This document shows positions 8,990 through 18,711 of a stretch of DNA of 64,000 nt, in pieces. A model generated the notes under the pieces. The model saw nothing but the letters and a program-made list of their open reading frames with translations, had not been told where the DNA came from and made no database searches. The position numbers and the translations under genes are program-made. Source of the stretch: Trichomonas vaginalis G3 (taxonomy: Eukaryota; Parabasalia; Trichomonadida; Trichomonadidae); contig NC_067206.1 in the NCBI RefSeq assembly GCF_026262505.1, positions 20,481,319 through 20,545,318 on the forward strand, written 5' to 3'. Every line of letters begins with the position of its first letter. Within the stretch, counting starts at the first letter, position 1.

Positions 8990-9285
8990 TTCATACTATA
9001 TAGAGTCCTTCTTCGTTCACATAATGCAAATTCAATGAAAAAAGGAATAATAGGAGAACTGCTAACATATTGCAGCAAATAAAATTTACATATAAAGGAT
9101 AAAAATGAAGAAACAGCTTTTAATATTGCAGCTGATACTGAAAATAAAGCAGAAGTTGAATTTTTTTCTATCATGTTGTACAAATATCAATGAAAAAGAT
9201 GGAAAAGGATGAACAGCTCTTCATATTGCAGGAAATAAAAATTAGTTGAATTTTTTTCTATTATGTTGTACAAATATCATTTTTT
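8990..9285 (+). pseudogene. Degenerate ankyrin-repeat remnant
   Basis: Scattered ankyrin-like pieces in shifting frames: KDKNEETAFNIAADTENKAEVE at about 9096-9160, INEKDGKG-stop-TALHIAGNK at about 9187-9245, and a weaker piece (LLRSHNANS) near 9005. A stretch of about 40 bp (TTGAATTTTTTTCTATxATG type) occurs twice, at about 9157 and 9243, as expected of tandem 33-residue repeats. Frames are broken by stops and indels, so this is a dead fragment of a trichomonad ankyrin gene. Confidence 0.65.
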
Positions 9286-9290
9286 TATAT

Positions 9291-10151
9291 CTATTTCTCT
9301 AGAAGTTGACCAATACGTGGAACAAGTTTTTTAATTGAGTCCAGTACATTCAGATCTGGATGCTCTTTATCGAATAGCACTAGTTGTATAACATATTTGA
9401 TTTCTGTCTCTTTATTTGTGAGTCCAGATAAGATTTCAGATAATTTTAGTGAAGAAGCATCTGATGATGACAAAACAATATTTCTGTCTTGGAAACTATT
9501 TGTATTTGCCTTATTTTGTTCTTTTTCTTTTTGAATTTCAAATTTTGTTCCTAAATTTAAATTATTATTTGGTTTATAATTTGACCAATCATCGTCATCA
9601 AGGAATGAGATCTTTCCTTCATATTTTTGATCATTACGAGGAAAATTATAATCTGATTTTGTATTTGGAATATTTGCTACGGCTATTTGGTCTGCCATAT
9701 TATTTCCATGGTTAACACTATGACCTTTCACCCATTTCCAAGATACAGTGTGATCAGAATTGACTTGATCTAATCTTTTCCAAAGTTCAAGATTTAAAAC
9801 TTTTCCACCATCAGACTTTTTCCAGCCCCTACTTTTCCATCCTCTAACCCAATCTGTGATTCCATTAAAAACGTATTTGGAATCTGTATAAACATTTAAA
9901 CTGAAGCATCTTGGAAAGAGACTGATGCCTTCAATAGCAGCCATAAGTTCCATTCTCTGGTTCGTGGTATCCTTTGAACCACCTCCAAGTTTATATGAAT
10001 TACCATTTTGTTGGCAAAAAACACCCCAGCCACCGGGTCCAGGATTTCCACTGCAAGCTCCATCGGTATATACATCAACTGGCTTCGATTTGTCTAGACT
10101 TGAAATAAATTTATTTGGATCATTAATTTCCATAAGCCAAAATGAACTCAT
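9291..10151 (-). CDS. Ribonuclease H1 (bacterial-type RNase HI fold)
   Basis: 286 residues, intact. Catalytic set: Asp30 in VYTDGACSGN, Glu68 in NQRMELMAA, Asp90 in VYTDSKYV and Asp154 in NNMADQ, with the VKGHS His144 loop. It cleaves RNA in RNA-DNA hybrids, as in R-loops and primer removal. The C-terminal 125 residues are a low-similarity extension. The start codon lies inside the 9-bp target duplication of the adjacent transposon, so the native promoter is now about 1.4 kb away; Met7 is an alternative start. Confidence 0.9.
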   Translation of the reverse strand: MSSFWLMEINDPNKFISSLDKSKPVDVYTDGACSGNPGPGGWGVFCQQNGNSYKLGGGSKDTTNQRMELMAAIEGISLFPRCFSLNVYTDSKYVFNGITDWVRGWKSRGWKKSDGGKVLNLELWKRLDQVNSDHTVSWKWVKGHSVNHGNNMADQIAVANIPNTKSDYNFPRNDQKYEGKISFLDDDDWSNYKPNNNLNLGTKFEIQKEKEQNKANTNSFQDRNIVLSSSDASSLKLSEILSGLTNKETEIKYVIQLVLFDKEHPDLNVLDSIKKLVPRIGQLLEK

Positions 10152-10154
10152 TGT

Positions 10155-11541
10155 AAGGATGTCAATTTGGAAGAAAAGTGAGAAAATTCCTAAAATGCTA
10201 AAAATGAATTTTCAAAACGTATTTTTTTATCTCATTTTTGTGATTTTGAAAAAAATTTGGAGAGAAGAACTCTTCGTTTTTGAATTTTATCACGATGGTT
10301 TTAAAGTATATTAGACACATGTATTGATATTACTATTTTTGTATATTTTGAGAGAAAATCCCCAAAAAGTAAGAAAATCTAAGACGGTTTGAGAAAATAT
10401 ATAAACTATTGAAAATTTGAATTAAACTTCTAATTTGGAAAAAAGAAATTTGGAAAGAAGAAAATTCAAAAATCGAGATTTAGACTCAGCATCAAATGGA
10501 GAACAAAATGTTTCTTCATATGAAGGAAAAAAATTTTCTTGTGAAGAAATAGAGTTTTTAAAATTTTATTGTATGTAATGAAATAAACAAATATTAAAAT
10601 TATTTTTTGATAACAAGAAAATTCCCAATTTTATACGTTTAGATGAAAATAAGTGATTTTGCTTGAAATAAAAGTTATTGTTTGCTTACAGCTATCAAAT
10701 AGATTTTTGCTATTTTGATTAAAATTTGTTAATCAAATTAATAAATTTTTTCTAAATATCTTAAATATCTGGATCACTCACTGATACAATGAATTGAACA
10801 ATAAAAATAATACAAACTCAACTAAGTTTCCTGTCTTTCAACTAAAAAAAATTATGCAAATTAAATTAAATTGTTTATTCAAATATAAAACAAAGATGAA
10901 GTAATTACAGTTATCATAAACTTTATGAATAGCTCTGTAATTGGTTCAGATTTTCGTAAAAATATTTTTATTAATATCGATAAGAATACGTTTACCTACT
11001 ATCACAACATATCGATAAACAAGAGTAGAGTGATTTTTATCATCGAAACTTTTTAAAAGCTGTAAGCTGGAAGTAAAAATCTTGTTTTTTCTGAGTTAGT
11101 TGTAGAACTATTGATGTACGAGTTATCATTGTGATGTAGAAGGATGTCAATGTACTGACTGAAGGATATGAAGTGAATTGAATTTCATTGAATTTCAATT
11201 TGATCAAAATTTGTTGAAATGATATGAATGTGTCAACATCTGTATCACTCTCTTTCACTCCTTCCCTATGCTTTCGAGAACGAAGCTAGCTCAGCTTTCG
11301 CTGAGCGAATTGACACTTTTGATGTCCTAAACGTACATGCTCTCAAATTTATCGAAAAAATTATACCACCCAAACTAGTATATTCTTATTTTAAATATGA
11401 TATTATCCTTAGAAATCACACTAGAATATATTTAAATCAACTTTTAAAAAGTTCGAATCCTGCGCGTCTCACTTTTTAAATTTTCCAAAAGGAAAATTAT
11501 ATTCTCCTAAAATGAAAACAATTTTCCGAATTGACATCCTT
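10155..11541. mobile_element. Non-autonomous Mutator-like (MULE-type) element, 1387 bp
   Basis: Termini are inverted: AAGGATGTCAATTTGG at 10155 and its complement (one mismatch, CCGAATTGACATCCTT) ending at 11541. The element is flanked on both sides by the 9-bp duplication ACTCATTGT (10146-10154 and 11542-11550). A 9-bp duplication is the mark of Mutator-type transposition, known in Trichomonas. No transposase ORF is present; the 83-codon ORF at 11228-11479 has no leader or recognisable domain. The interior carries another AAGGATGTCAATG copy near 11138 and a perfect 7-bp-stem hairpin at 11289-11306. Confidence 0.8.
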
Positions 11542-11581
11542 ACTCATTGTTTATACGGGAGTATGGTAAATAATCTCAGGT

Positions 11582-11652
11582 AAGGATGTCGTTTTACGAA
11601 AAAAAACGATTTAGTTCTATAAAAGTGACACTATTCGCAAAACGGCATCCTT
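11582..11652. mobile_element. 71-bp MITE-like element with related termini
   Basis: Ends AAGGATGTCGTTTTACG and CGCAAAACGGCATCCTT are imperfect inverted repeats beginning with the same AAGGATG as the 1387-bp element. It is flanked by ATCTCAGGT (11573-11581) and ATCTCATGT (11653-11661), a 9-bp duplication with one difference. It lies only 41 bp from the larger element, in the FSH1-like gene's upstream region. Confidence 0.7.
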
Positions 11653-11733
11653 ATCTCATGTCTTCTTTGTCTGCTCGCCGATATATTTGACTAAAAATTT
11701 TCATTGAATCAAACCGTCACGATCATTGTAAAA

Positions 11734-11743
11734 TCATTTCATT
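11734..11743 (+). promoter_or_regulatory. Initiator-like element of the FSH1-like gene
   Basis: TCATTTCATT three bases before the ATG resembles the Trichomonas initiator (TCA followed by pyrimidine/AT and TCATT), which usually lies within about 20 bp of the start codon. Assigned by consensus only. Confidence 0.4.
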
Positions 11744-11746
11744 TTT

Positions 11747-12325
11747 ATGAAATTATTAGGTCTTTGCGGATATCTTCAAAATGCCAAAAAGCTTAAAGGC
11801 CAAACAAATGCTCTCATGAAGCATCTCAAGAAAGTTGGTGTTGAAGTTGTTTTCATTGACCCACCATACGTTGTTCCAGAAACTCCTGACTTAAGAAGCT
11901 GGGTTGAGAATGATTCACTTGAAGAATCTTATAAGACAATCCAAGCCGCTAAAGCTGAGCATCCTGACGCTGTTGGAATTTTTGGATTTTCAATGGGTTC
12001 AATGTTTGCACTTCACCTAGCCGCACATGCAGCTACACACGAAGACTCTCCATACAAATGGATTAAAATCATCTTCTGTGCATCAGCTCCTTGGCCAAAG
12101 GAAGGAAATCCACTTGGAGGCTGCTTCCCATGCACAGTTGATATTCCAGTCCTATTTGTTATCGGACTTACAGATCAAATCGCTCCACCAGATTCTCAAA
12201 GAACATATCTTCAATACTTTACAAACAAAACTATTTACGAGCATGAAGGCGGGCATTTCATCCCATCTGCACGTGATAAAATCGAACCATACATCAAGTT
12301 CTTTGAAGAACATAAGATTGAATAA
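11747..12325 (+). CDS. FSH1-family serine hydrolase
   Basis: 192 residues, intact alpha/beta-hydrolase. It opens with LLGLCGY, the family's opening strand and oxyanion region. Nucleophile Ser82 sits in GFSMG (80-84), the acid is probably Asp143 in GLTDQIAP, and His170 is in EGGHFIP. Overall length and motif order match the FSH1 (yeast family of serine hydrolases) group; substrate unknown, perhaps a small ester or thioester. The initiator-like motif supports this start. Confidence 0.88.
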   Translation: MKLLGLCGYLQNAKKLKGQTNALMKHLKKVGVEVVFIDPPYVVPETPDLRSWVENDSLEESYKTIQAAKAEHPDAVGIFGFSMGSMFALHLAAHAATHEDSPYKWIKIIFCASAPWPKEGNPLGGCFPCTVDIPVLFVIGLTDQIAPPDSQRTYLQYFTNKTIYEHEGGHFIPSARDKIEPYIKFFEEHKIE

Positions 12326-12428
12326 AAAATAGAGCAAAATTTTAAATATTTTGACCATTCACACATAGCAGTATATATAAATTGATAATAAAGGATATAT
12401 TTTTACATATTTTACATTATTTCGAAAA

Positions 12429-13811
12429 TTAATGTTTACCTACATATTTTTGGCTTTTAGAAGCATTGGATTTGCGACCAACAGACTTCACCTCGAACAA
12501 GGATGGGTTTGTTTCGTTGATCTGAGTATTTAACATCTTAAGAGTGCCAAATACATCAGCCATTCCAGGTTCTTTAGCCTGTGGTGCAAGAGCAAGCTGT
12601 ACTTTTCTTGTAAAAGCGACAATTTCGGCTTGGAATGGCCTTGTCTGTTCATTTTCCCAATTTTGAAGTTTGGAGAGAACAGCGTTCATCTTATTGTAAA
12701 ATTCAAGTTCCTCGAGAGCGTTTCCTGAGTCTCCACGAAGAGCACGGCTTTTTGCCATTAATTCTTCGAAGAAATTCTTTCTTTCTTTTGTAATTTGCTC
12801 CCAGTGCTGAAGAGCTGCTCTAGATTCAGGTGTAAACACACAGTTCTGTAATGAACGTTGTTTGTTTTGTGTTTCCTTGATTTTTGCTTCCCACATTGTT
12901 TGAAGCTCATTAAGACTCTTCTCAACTGGCGAAATATTCTTACTTCTTTCGTTCAATAAAGTGAGCCTCTGTTTCACTTCAACAGTTTGTAATTGGATTA
13001 ATTCGCCAAATCTCCAAAGACTATGCTCTGTAACAGCAACACTATCAAGGAAATCTGCGAGATTTTCAATTGAAGAGGGATCTTTCTCGAAAGTTTGACG
13101 TTCTTCAGACATATCTTGTAAAATTGAATTTTTGATTGATTCAACGAATTTTTCGCCAATACTAGCTGTAGGTTTGTGCGTAGAGATAAGTAAAAGTTCG
13201 AATGATGGATCCTTTAATCCAGCAGCGATTTCGACTGGAGTTAAACCACGTCCATCTCTTGCAAGCTCATCATCTGGCTTTTCAAGTGAAATCAGACGTG
13301 CTGACTCGATATCACCACGACGAATAGCAAGGATGAGAGCTGATTTAGATCCAATATTTGTTTCTGAACCAGCCTTAAGAAGTAAATCAACTGCAGCAGA
13401 ATTCTTATGATCAACAGCTAAGAAAATAGGAAGATCCTTATAAAATTAAAAAAGAACTTCATTATTCATTATATTTGGATCAGCACTGGATTCAAGAAGT
13501 AAACCAACTGCTTCTGTATTATCAACTGCGACAGCTGTAAATAATGGTGTGCAACCATTTGCAAGTTTTATGTTTGGATCACATTTGTTAATTAATAAAG
13601 TTTTTACACATTCATTTTGCTTTTGTTCAATAGCAAAATGGAGTGGTGGTAATTTCTTGCAATTTGGTGCTGCAGGATCTGCGCCATTCTGTAAGAGAGT
13701 ATTAACTAATTCAGCATCTCCGGCTTTGATTGCATGATGAAGAAGAGAAAGATCATCTAATATCTGATTAGGATCAGTTCCTTTATTTAATAATGACCTA
13801 ATTTGATCCAT
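12429..13811 (-). CDS. Ankyrin-repeat protein with C-terminal coiled-coil domain; frame interrupted by one stop
   Basis: The frame runs from ATG 13811 to 12429 (461 codons) except for one TAA at 13446-13448. Upstream of it are about three ankyrin repeats (LLHHAIKAGD, PPLHFAIEQKQ, TPLFTAVAVDN); downstream, two more repeats (LPIFLAVDHKN, SALILAIRRGD) lead without a break into a 227-residue helical, coiled-coil domain that would otherwise look like a separate gene starting at 13112. The stop lies in a 21-nt insert with GT and AG ends; removing it restores an ankyrin repeat. ATG 13811 is preferred over 13913 because the ankyrin fold starts there. Probably a protein-protein interaction scaffold. 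Confidence 0.7.
13437..13457 (-). other. Possible 21-nt intron, or in-frame nonsense insertion
   Basis: On the minus strand the insert begins GTTCTTT and ends TATAAG, is 21 nt (a multiple of 3), and contains the only stop in a long ankyrin frame. Ultra-short introns have been described in Trichomonas, as I recall; this lacks the long-intron ACTAACACACAG end. A pseudogene stop is the alternative. Confidence 0.4.
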
Positions 13812-14255
13812 TTTTTCAATAAAAAAATTTATAAAACTGAATGCGTTGTAAACTTTACGTTTTAACGGCGCGCAGCACCCGCACAATTTTGCAGAAACTA
13901 TTTCAAGATTCATTCATTTTATATCTATAAGATCATCATGCATTGAATATGAATTTTGTCTCAGCTCCTATGCATTAACTATGCCAATTTGAAATTTCGA
14001 TGAATTTTACTAATAAAGCAGTTTAACTAGATGTGAATGCTTTGATGCCTCTACCTTATTTCTCGGCATATTCAAAATATTAATTTAAAGTGAAATTTAA
14101 TTATTGAAAAGTAAAACTTTTAAATAGAGCCAAAATAAAATGTGAAACAAAGAGAACTAGCAAGGTACATTATAAATATTCGTCGAATGATTGGTAAAGT
14201 AATTAAATAATGAACGTTTAAAAATACATTCGTTTAATTATAATCAAATTTAAAA
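13812..14255. other. Divergent intergenic region
   Basis: Upstream DNA of the ankyrin gene (minus) and the coiled-coil gene (plus). A possible N-terminal extension of the ankyrin frame reaches 13913 but is Cys/Lys-rich and unlike the domain. No other feature seen. Confidence 0.4.
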
Positions 14256-17200
14256 ATGACTGACAATTTCTCCGATCTTTTTAATGACAGTGATCAGCAA
14301 CTAGCTTCAGATGTTGAACATCCTAAACCAACTGCTGAATCAATTCAGAAGCTTGAAGAACAAATCGAAATTCTTCAAAAAGAAAATTTATCACTCAGAT
14401 CACAATTCGAAGGTACATTAGCTATTACAAACCAAATAGATTCTATTAATAATGAACTTTTACAAGCCAAATCACAGAGCAGAAAGTTGACATCAGAAAA
14501 CGATGATTTACAGCACAGATTAGATCTTACAATCAAGGCAAAGGCTGAGTTATTAGAACAGTTAGAAGAAGAAAAGAAAAAGAATACTCAAGTAAGGAGC
14601 GAAAACTATTTTACTGCTAAACAAGATTTTGATCGTCAAAAAGCAGTGTTTCAACAAAAACTTGAGGAGGCTAACGATCAAATTGTTGAACTCAATTCAA
14701 AACTCGATAGCTACAATGTAAATCAGAAAGTTATGGATGGAAAGATTGATAAGATTGTTCAAAACGCACAAAGATTCTTCAACGAGGAGTTCGAGTCCTT
14801 TGATAGCCTTTGTGACTTCCTTTCACAGCCACAATATCAAAATACAAAGCCGGTTCCTCAAATTATTCCAAATCAACATCCAAAAGAGATATTTGCTGTT
14901 CAAAAGCAAGAGCCTTCCATAAATAACTTAAAGATGAAACTTAAAAACGCCAAAGGTATGGTTCATGATCTTTCTGCGAATAATCAGAAATTACAAGACC
15001 AAATCAATCAACTCACAGCTGAAATCCAGTCTCTCAAGCAAAATAATCAACGTACAATATCAAGTTACGAGAGCAAAATCACTGAACAAGAGCAATTGAT
15101 TAAAGAAAAAGAAACAATTATTGTTAAAAAGACAAATCAGATTAATGAATTGAAAGCTCAATTATCCAAGCCACAAAAGCAAGTTAAAGAGAATCCAGTT
15201 CAGCAGAAACCTCAGAAACAAGTTGTTTTTGCAAATCCAAATGTTGAAAGTAAGATAGAAGCAATAAAGAACTATTTTGCAAATGAAAAGGCAGGATTGC
15301 TTTCTGCAAATGGAGAATTGAAGATACAGCTTGCTTCTGCTCAAGATAAGAATAATGATTTGGCAAATCAATTGAAGGATGCAAAGAATGAGCTCGCAAA
15401 GGTCAAATCTGATCTTAATAAGCAAAACAATGAGATTGAAACGCTTAAAGTCCTTAAGGATAATCATATTCGTGAAATTGATTCTTTAAGAAACGCTCTT
15501 CATGCACGAATCCCACAACAAGTTGAACAACCTAAACCAAAGGCTAAGAATAATAAGGATGAAATCAAGAAACTCCAAGAAACGATTTCAAACTTAAATA
15601 ATGAAATCGTTTCTCTTCAAGTTGAAAACAACAACAATACTGATATAATTCAACAACTCAAGTCCGAACTTTCAGATGCAAAGACACATTCAGCTGAAGT
15701 TGAAGAGAAAATGAAACAAATTATGATGGATCTTAACGATGCCAACGCAAAACTTGCCAAGAAACCAGTTCCAAATATCAATGATCTTCTTCCTCCAGAA
15801 ACATGGTATACAAATGAATTCGGAAGTGAAGTTGCTGAAGGAATTCACAACATTTCAAAGAATCTTTCACTTCAACCCGGATCCAAGATTCGTGCCATCT
15901 ACAATCTCATTAAGGATAGTATGTGCGGCAAGATTACAGAACTTACAAATGTAAATGCCGATTTAACAAATCAAATTTCAGATATGGAGTCACTTTTCGG
16001 TGAGTTCCTTATTGACATGTCCATATCACTTCAAGATAAAGCATTTACATTCGAAGATTTTATGAAATCTGGTGGAAATTCCCTTATTAATCAAATTCGA
16101 GTTCTCAGAACAGAATATGATAGCATGAAACACATGTTTGACTCAATGCAATCAACACTTGTTGCTATTACAACATTCTTACAGCTCCCAGAGAACACTT
16201 CCGCTGATCAGATCATAAATATCATTGGGCAATTAACATCACAGCTCCAAGAACGTACAGAAATGCTTATAGATGCAAAGAAGAAGCTGAAGGTACTCAA
16301 ATCAGCATACCAAGAAGCATCAGAAAAGTCACAACAGAACCAAGAAGAAATTTTACAAGAAAACGAAGCTCTCAAGGAAGAAATGAGCAGAACAGAGGAA
16401 GAAAAGAAGCAAATTTCACAGCACCTTACACAGATCAAAGTAGAGTTCGATAAGAAAGATGTCGAACTCACAAAAGCTCTTACTACCATCCAAGAACTTC
16501 AAGAAAACATTCAAGAAGCTGTTGACAAAATTGCCAATGAAACAAAAGCCGAAATCGAGCAAAAGAGCAACGAATTGCAAATGCATCTTGATAAGGCTAC
16601 AGCTGAAATCGAGGACAACAAACAGAAGTTCGCAGAATACGAACAAAGAGCTAAAGAATTCCAATCAACAATTAATTCTCTCAAAGCAGAAAACGCAAAA
16701 TTATCCGACCAACTCAAGAATCAAAACGAAGAATTCGAGAATCGTGAGAGAGAAAACATGAAGAAATTCGAAGAAGAGAAGAGAGAAGCCAAACAACAGT
16801 TTGATGCAGCAATTCAGCATTTGAACAACCAAATGGCAAAGCAGTTGGAAGACATTACGAAGATGGCTGCTGATAATACAGCGATTGAGCAAAAGATGTC
16901 GACAATGAAAGCTGCAGCAAAGAAGGTTTATGCTGATAAGAAGAAAGCAGAAGATGAAGCCAAATTCTCTCAAGAACAATACGAAAGGAAGAGAAGATTG
17001 TTGGAAGCACAATCTCGTGCAAAAGTTATTGCAGCAGAGAATTTCTTCAACACGAAACTTGAAGAAGAAAAGATGCGTCATGAAAGTGAAACAAGAAAGA
17101 TTTATACTTTCGTTGCTGAAGCTTTTAAGAGCTTCTTCAATCCATCTGCAAGTTTCAATGAAAGAAACTTCAAAGCTGTCATCGAACAAGTCAGCGATGA

Positions 17201-17303
17201 GTTAGTAAGACTTACAAAGAGCGATGAAAACATCAGGAGAATGTTGGGTGCAAGTGAAAAGCAAACAACAGAGGATGCTGTTGCCATCCTTCTCCTTCAC
17301 TAA
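14256..17303 (+). CDS. Long coiled-coil protein (golgin/viral A-type inclusion-like), 1015 aa
   Basis: Intact ORF composed almost entirely of heptad-like segments rich in Glu, Lys, Gln, Asn and Leu, interrupted by short non-coil stretches near residues 155-215 and 508-680 (the latter contains PPETWY and a more globular segment). No catalytic motif. Such proteins are abundant in Trichomonas and are often named viral A-type inclusion proteins from coiled-coil similarity only. Likely role: cytoskeletal or membrane-tethering rod. It ends with a helical C-terminus (VRLTKSDENIRRML). Confidence 0.8.
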   Translation: MTDNFSDLFNDSDQQLASDVEHPKPTAESIQKLEEQIEILQKENLSLRSQFEGTLAITNQIDSINNELLQAKSQSRKLTSENDDLQHRLDLTIKAKAELLEQLEEEKKKNTQVRSENYFTAKQDFDRQKAVFQQKLEEANDQIVELNSKLDSYNVNQKVMDGKIDKIVQNAQRFFNEEFESFDSLCDFLSQPQYQNTKPVPQIIPNQHPKEIFAVQKQEPSINNLKMKLKNAKGMVHDLSANNQKLQDQINQLTAEIQSLKQNNQRTISSYESKITEQEQLIKEKETIIVKKTNQINELKAQLSKPQKQVKENPVQQKPQKQVVFANPNVESKIEAIKNYFANEKAGLLSANGELKIQLASAQDKNNDLANQLKDAKNELAKVKSDLNKQNNEIETLKVLKDNHIREIDSLRNALHARIPQQVEQPKPKAKNNKDEIKKLQETISNLNNEIVSLQVENNNNTDIIQQLKSELSDAKTHSAEVEEKMKQIMMDLNDANAKLAKKPVPNINDLLPPETWYTNEFGSEVAEGIHNISKNLSLQPGSKIRAIYNLIKDSMCGKITELTNVNADLTNQISDMESLFGEFLIDMSISLQDKAFTFEDFMKSGGNSLINQIRVLRTEYDSMKHMFDSMQSTLVAITTFLQLPENTSADQIINIIGQLTSQLQERTEMLIDAKKKLKVLKSAYQEASEKSQQNQEEILQENEALKEEMSRTEEEKKQISQHLTQIKVEFDKKDVELTKALTTIQELQENIQEAVDKIANETKAEIEQKSNELQMHLDKATAEIEDNKQKFAEYEQRAKEFQSTINSLKAENAKLSDQLKNQNEEFENRERENMKKFEEEKREAKQQFDAAIQHLNNQMAKQLEDITKMAADNTAIEQKMSTMKAAAKKVYADKKKAEDEAKFSQEQYERKRRLLEAQSRAKVIAAENFFNTKLEEEKMRHESETRKIYTFVAEAFKSFFNPSASFNERNFKAVIEQVSDELVRLTKSDENIRRMLGASEKQTTEDAVAILLLH

Positions 17304-17529
17304 TTAACTTTATGATCTAATTTTTTTCCCTATTATTTGATTTAGCAAGTAAATCTTTTCTATGTTTTATTTTATTACAATCATATTGAATTTTTATTAA
17401 TGACACACTTTCATTCAGTGGCAAGCATCTTAAGTTTATAGATCTAATAATATTACAAAATATCCATGCATGGAATGCTGTTAATATCAAATTTACCTTT
17501 TTTAAAATTATCAACAAGTAAAATCTTAT

Positions 17530-17694
17530 GATTCACAACTCATTTGTGCATCACATAATGGTCATCTTGAAATTGTTATTTATCTTATTGCCGTTGGAGC
17601 TGATAAAAAAGCAAAGAATAAATATGGAAAAACTGCCCTTGATGTCGCAAGAGGTTCCATGAAAAAATTCTTTTTGGAAGACAAATCAGAATAA
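17530..17694 (+). pseudogene. C-terminal ankyrin-repeat fragment
   Basis: An open stretch reads LICASHNGHLEIVIYLI and NKYGKTALDVARG, one and a half ankyrin repeats ending in a normal stop at 17692-17694. There is no start codon or N-terminal part upstream, so it is the tail of a lost ankyrin gene. The BspA-like frame starts only 17 bp later, suggesting a rearrangement joint. Confidence 0.7.
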
Positions 17695-17711
17695 AGAATT
17701 ATTATAGGGAT

Positions 17712-18266
17712 ATGTTAAAAAATATTTGTTATCACTTTGAATTCCCTGATACTTTGACAGAGATCGCTAGTGCTCACCAGACATATGGAAGAGTTTTTGG
17801 GTATTCTGGTATAAAAGAAGTTACAATTGGCCAAAATTCTCAATTGCAGAAAATTGGTACAGATGTTTTTGCGAACACAAATCTAGAATACTTTTATATA
17901 CCCTCAAAATGTGTACTTCAAGATGGATCATGTTTCCAAGGTTGTCCTATTATTGGAATTTCAGTTGATGAAAGAAATACAAACTATAAAGTTGATGGCC
18001 AGATGCTTCTCTCTGGATCTGGATTTACCAATCTAGTTTATGTGAGTTCAAGGCTAACAGGAACATTTCAAGTTCCTTCTTATATTACTTCAATTGGTAA
18101 TTCTGCATTTAGATGTTCGAAATTCAATAATATAATTTTCTCCAAAAATGTAACTTTTATTGATTCATTTTGCCTTGGAATATGCCAAATTGTTGAATTC
18201 GAATTTCCTATTAAAATAAAAACTATTCCATCTTTTATGTTTCAAAATTGCCCAAATTTAGGGTAA
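17712..18266 (+). pseudogene. BspA-like leucine-rich repeat protein, 5' half (split by Mav2)
   Basis: About 184 residues of treponeme BspA-type LRRs (units such as TSIGNSAFRCS, IKTIPSFMFQNCPNL). The frame stops a few codons into non-LRR sequence at the Mav2 side. The matching 3' half resumes in frame at 37647 with VGIRSFANSQITDLTI. TvBspA proteins are a large family of candidate surface proteins in Trichomonas. The true N-terminus is uncertain because of the ankyrin debris just upstream. Confidence 0.85.
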
Positions 18267-18384
18267 AAAAGGGGGTTGGCGTCCTAAGGCGTCCTAGTGT
18301 AAATTTCTCAAAATTGTGATATTTACATCACATTTTTGAGAGGTTTATGGGCGTCCTAAGGGAAAATTGAATAGCTAGGGCGTC
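18267..18384. repeat. 118-bp unexplained segment between the BspA frame and the Mav2 end
   Basis: Not LRR coding and not part of the terminal repeat shared with Mav4. It has three copies of GGCGTCCTA (near 18278, 18288, 18350) plus a related GGGCGTC, and a hairpin with 15-nt arms, TCTCAAAATTGTGAT and ATCACATTTTTGAGA (one mismatch), around 18306-18341. It may be the relic of a different small element or filler at the integration joint. Confidence 0.5.
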
Positions 18385-18711
18385 AGTAGTATATAATGCG
18401 GGTTGTGTGACTTTTTTTGTAACCGATGAATTCATACAATATCGAGCGATTTTGTATCATTTTTGTAAACGTAAGAATTCATACAATATTGAACGATTTT
18501 GTATCATTTTTTTTAACATATGAAGTAAAAAATGTATGATTCTTACAATTTTATTCTTACGTTTTTGAATAAATCAAGATTTAAAAATGATATAATATTG
18601 TAAGACATTTACACTCAGCCCAAACATAATGAAATAAACACATTAAAAAAATTAACATTAATTTTAAAATAATTTATTTTTCATCACTTATAAAAGAAGC
18701 TATATATATAG
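18385..18711 (+). repeat. Maverick left terminal region, type II
   Basis: Shared with 60207-60438 of Mav4. Contains a direct repeat of 47-bp period (GAATTCATACAATAT at 18428 and 18475; only one copy in Mav4) and inverted arms GTAAGAATTCATAC / GTATGATTCTTAC that can fold. The last 80 bp (ATTAATTTTAAAATAATTT onward) match the type I terminal repeat of Mav3. No gene. Confidence 0.75.

Noticed and set aside
11430-11475. tRNA-like T-loop (GTTCGAATCC) near 11454
   Set aside because: No matching T-stem, anticodon arm or acceptor stem can be drawn around it.
12429-13112. Separate 227-aa gene starting at 13112
   Set aside because: The frame is continuous with the ankyrin repeats upstream, so this is the C-terminal domain of one protein.
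15162-17287. Many antisense ORFs in the coiled-coil gene
   Set aside because: Low-complexity mirror images (Phe/Leu/Cys/Ser-rich) of a Glu/Lys-rich coding strand.
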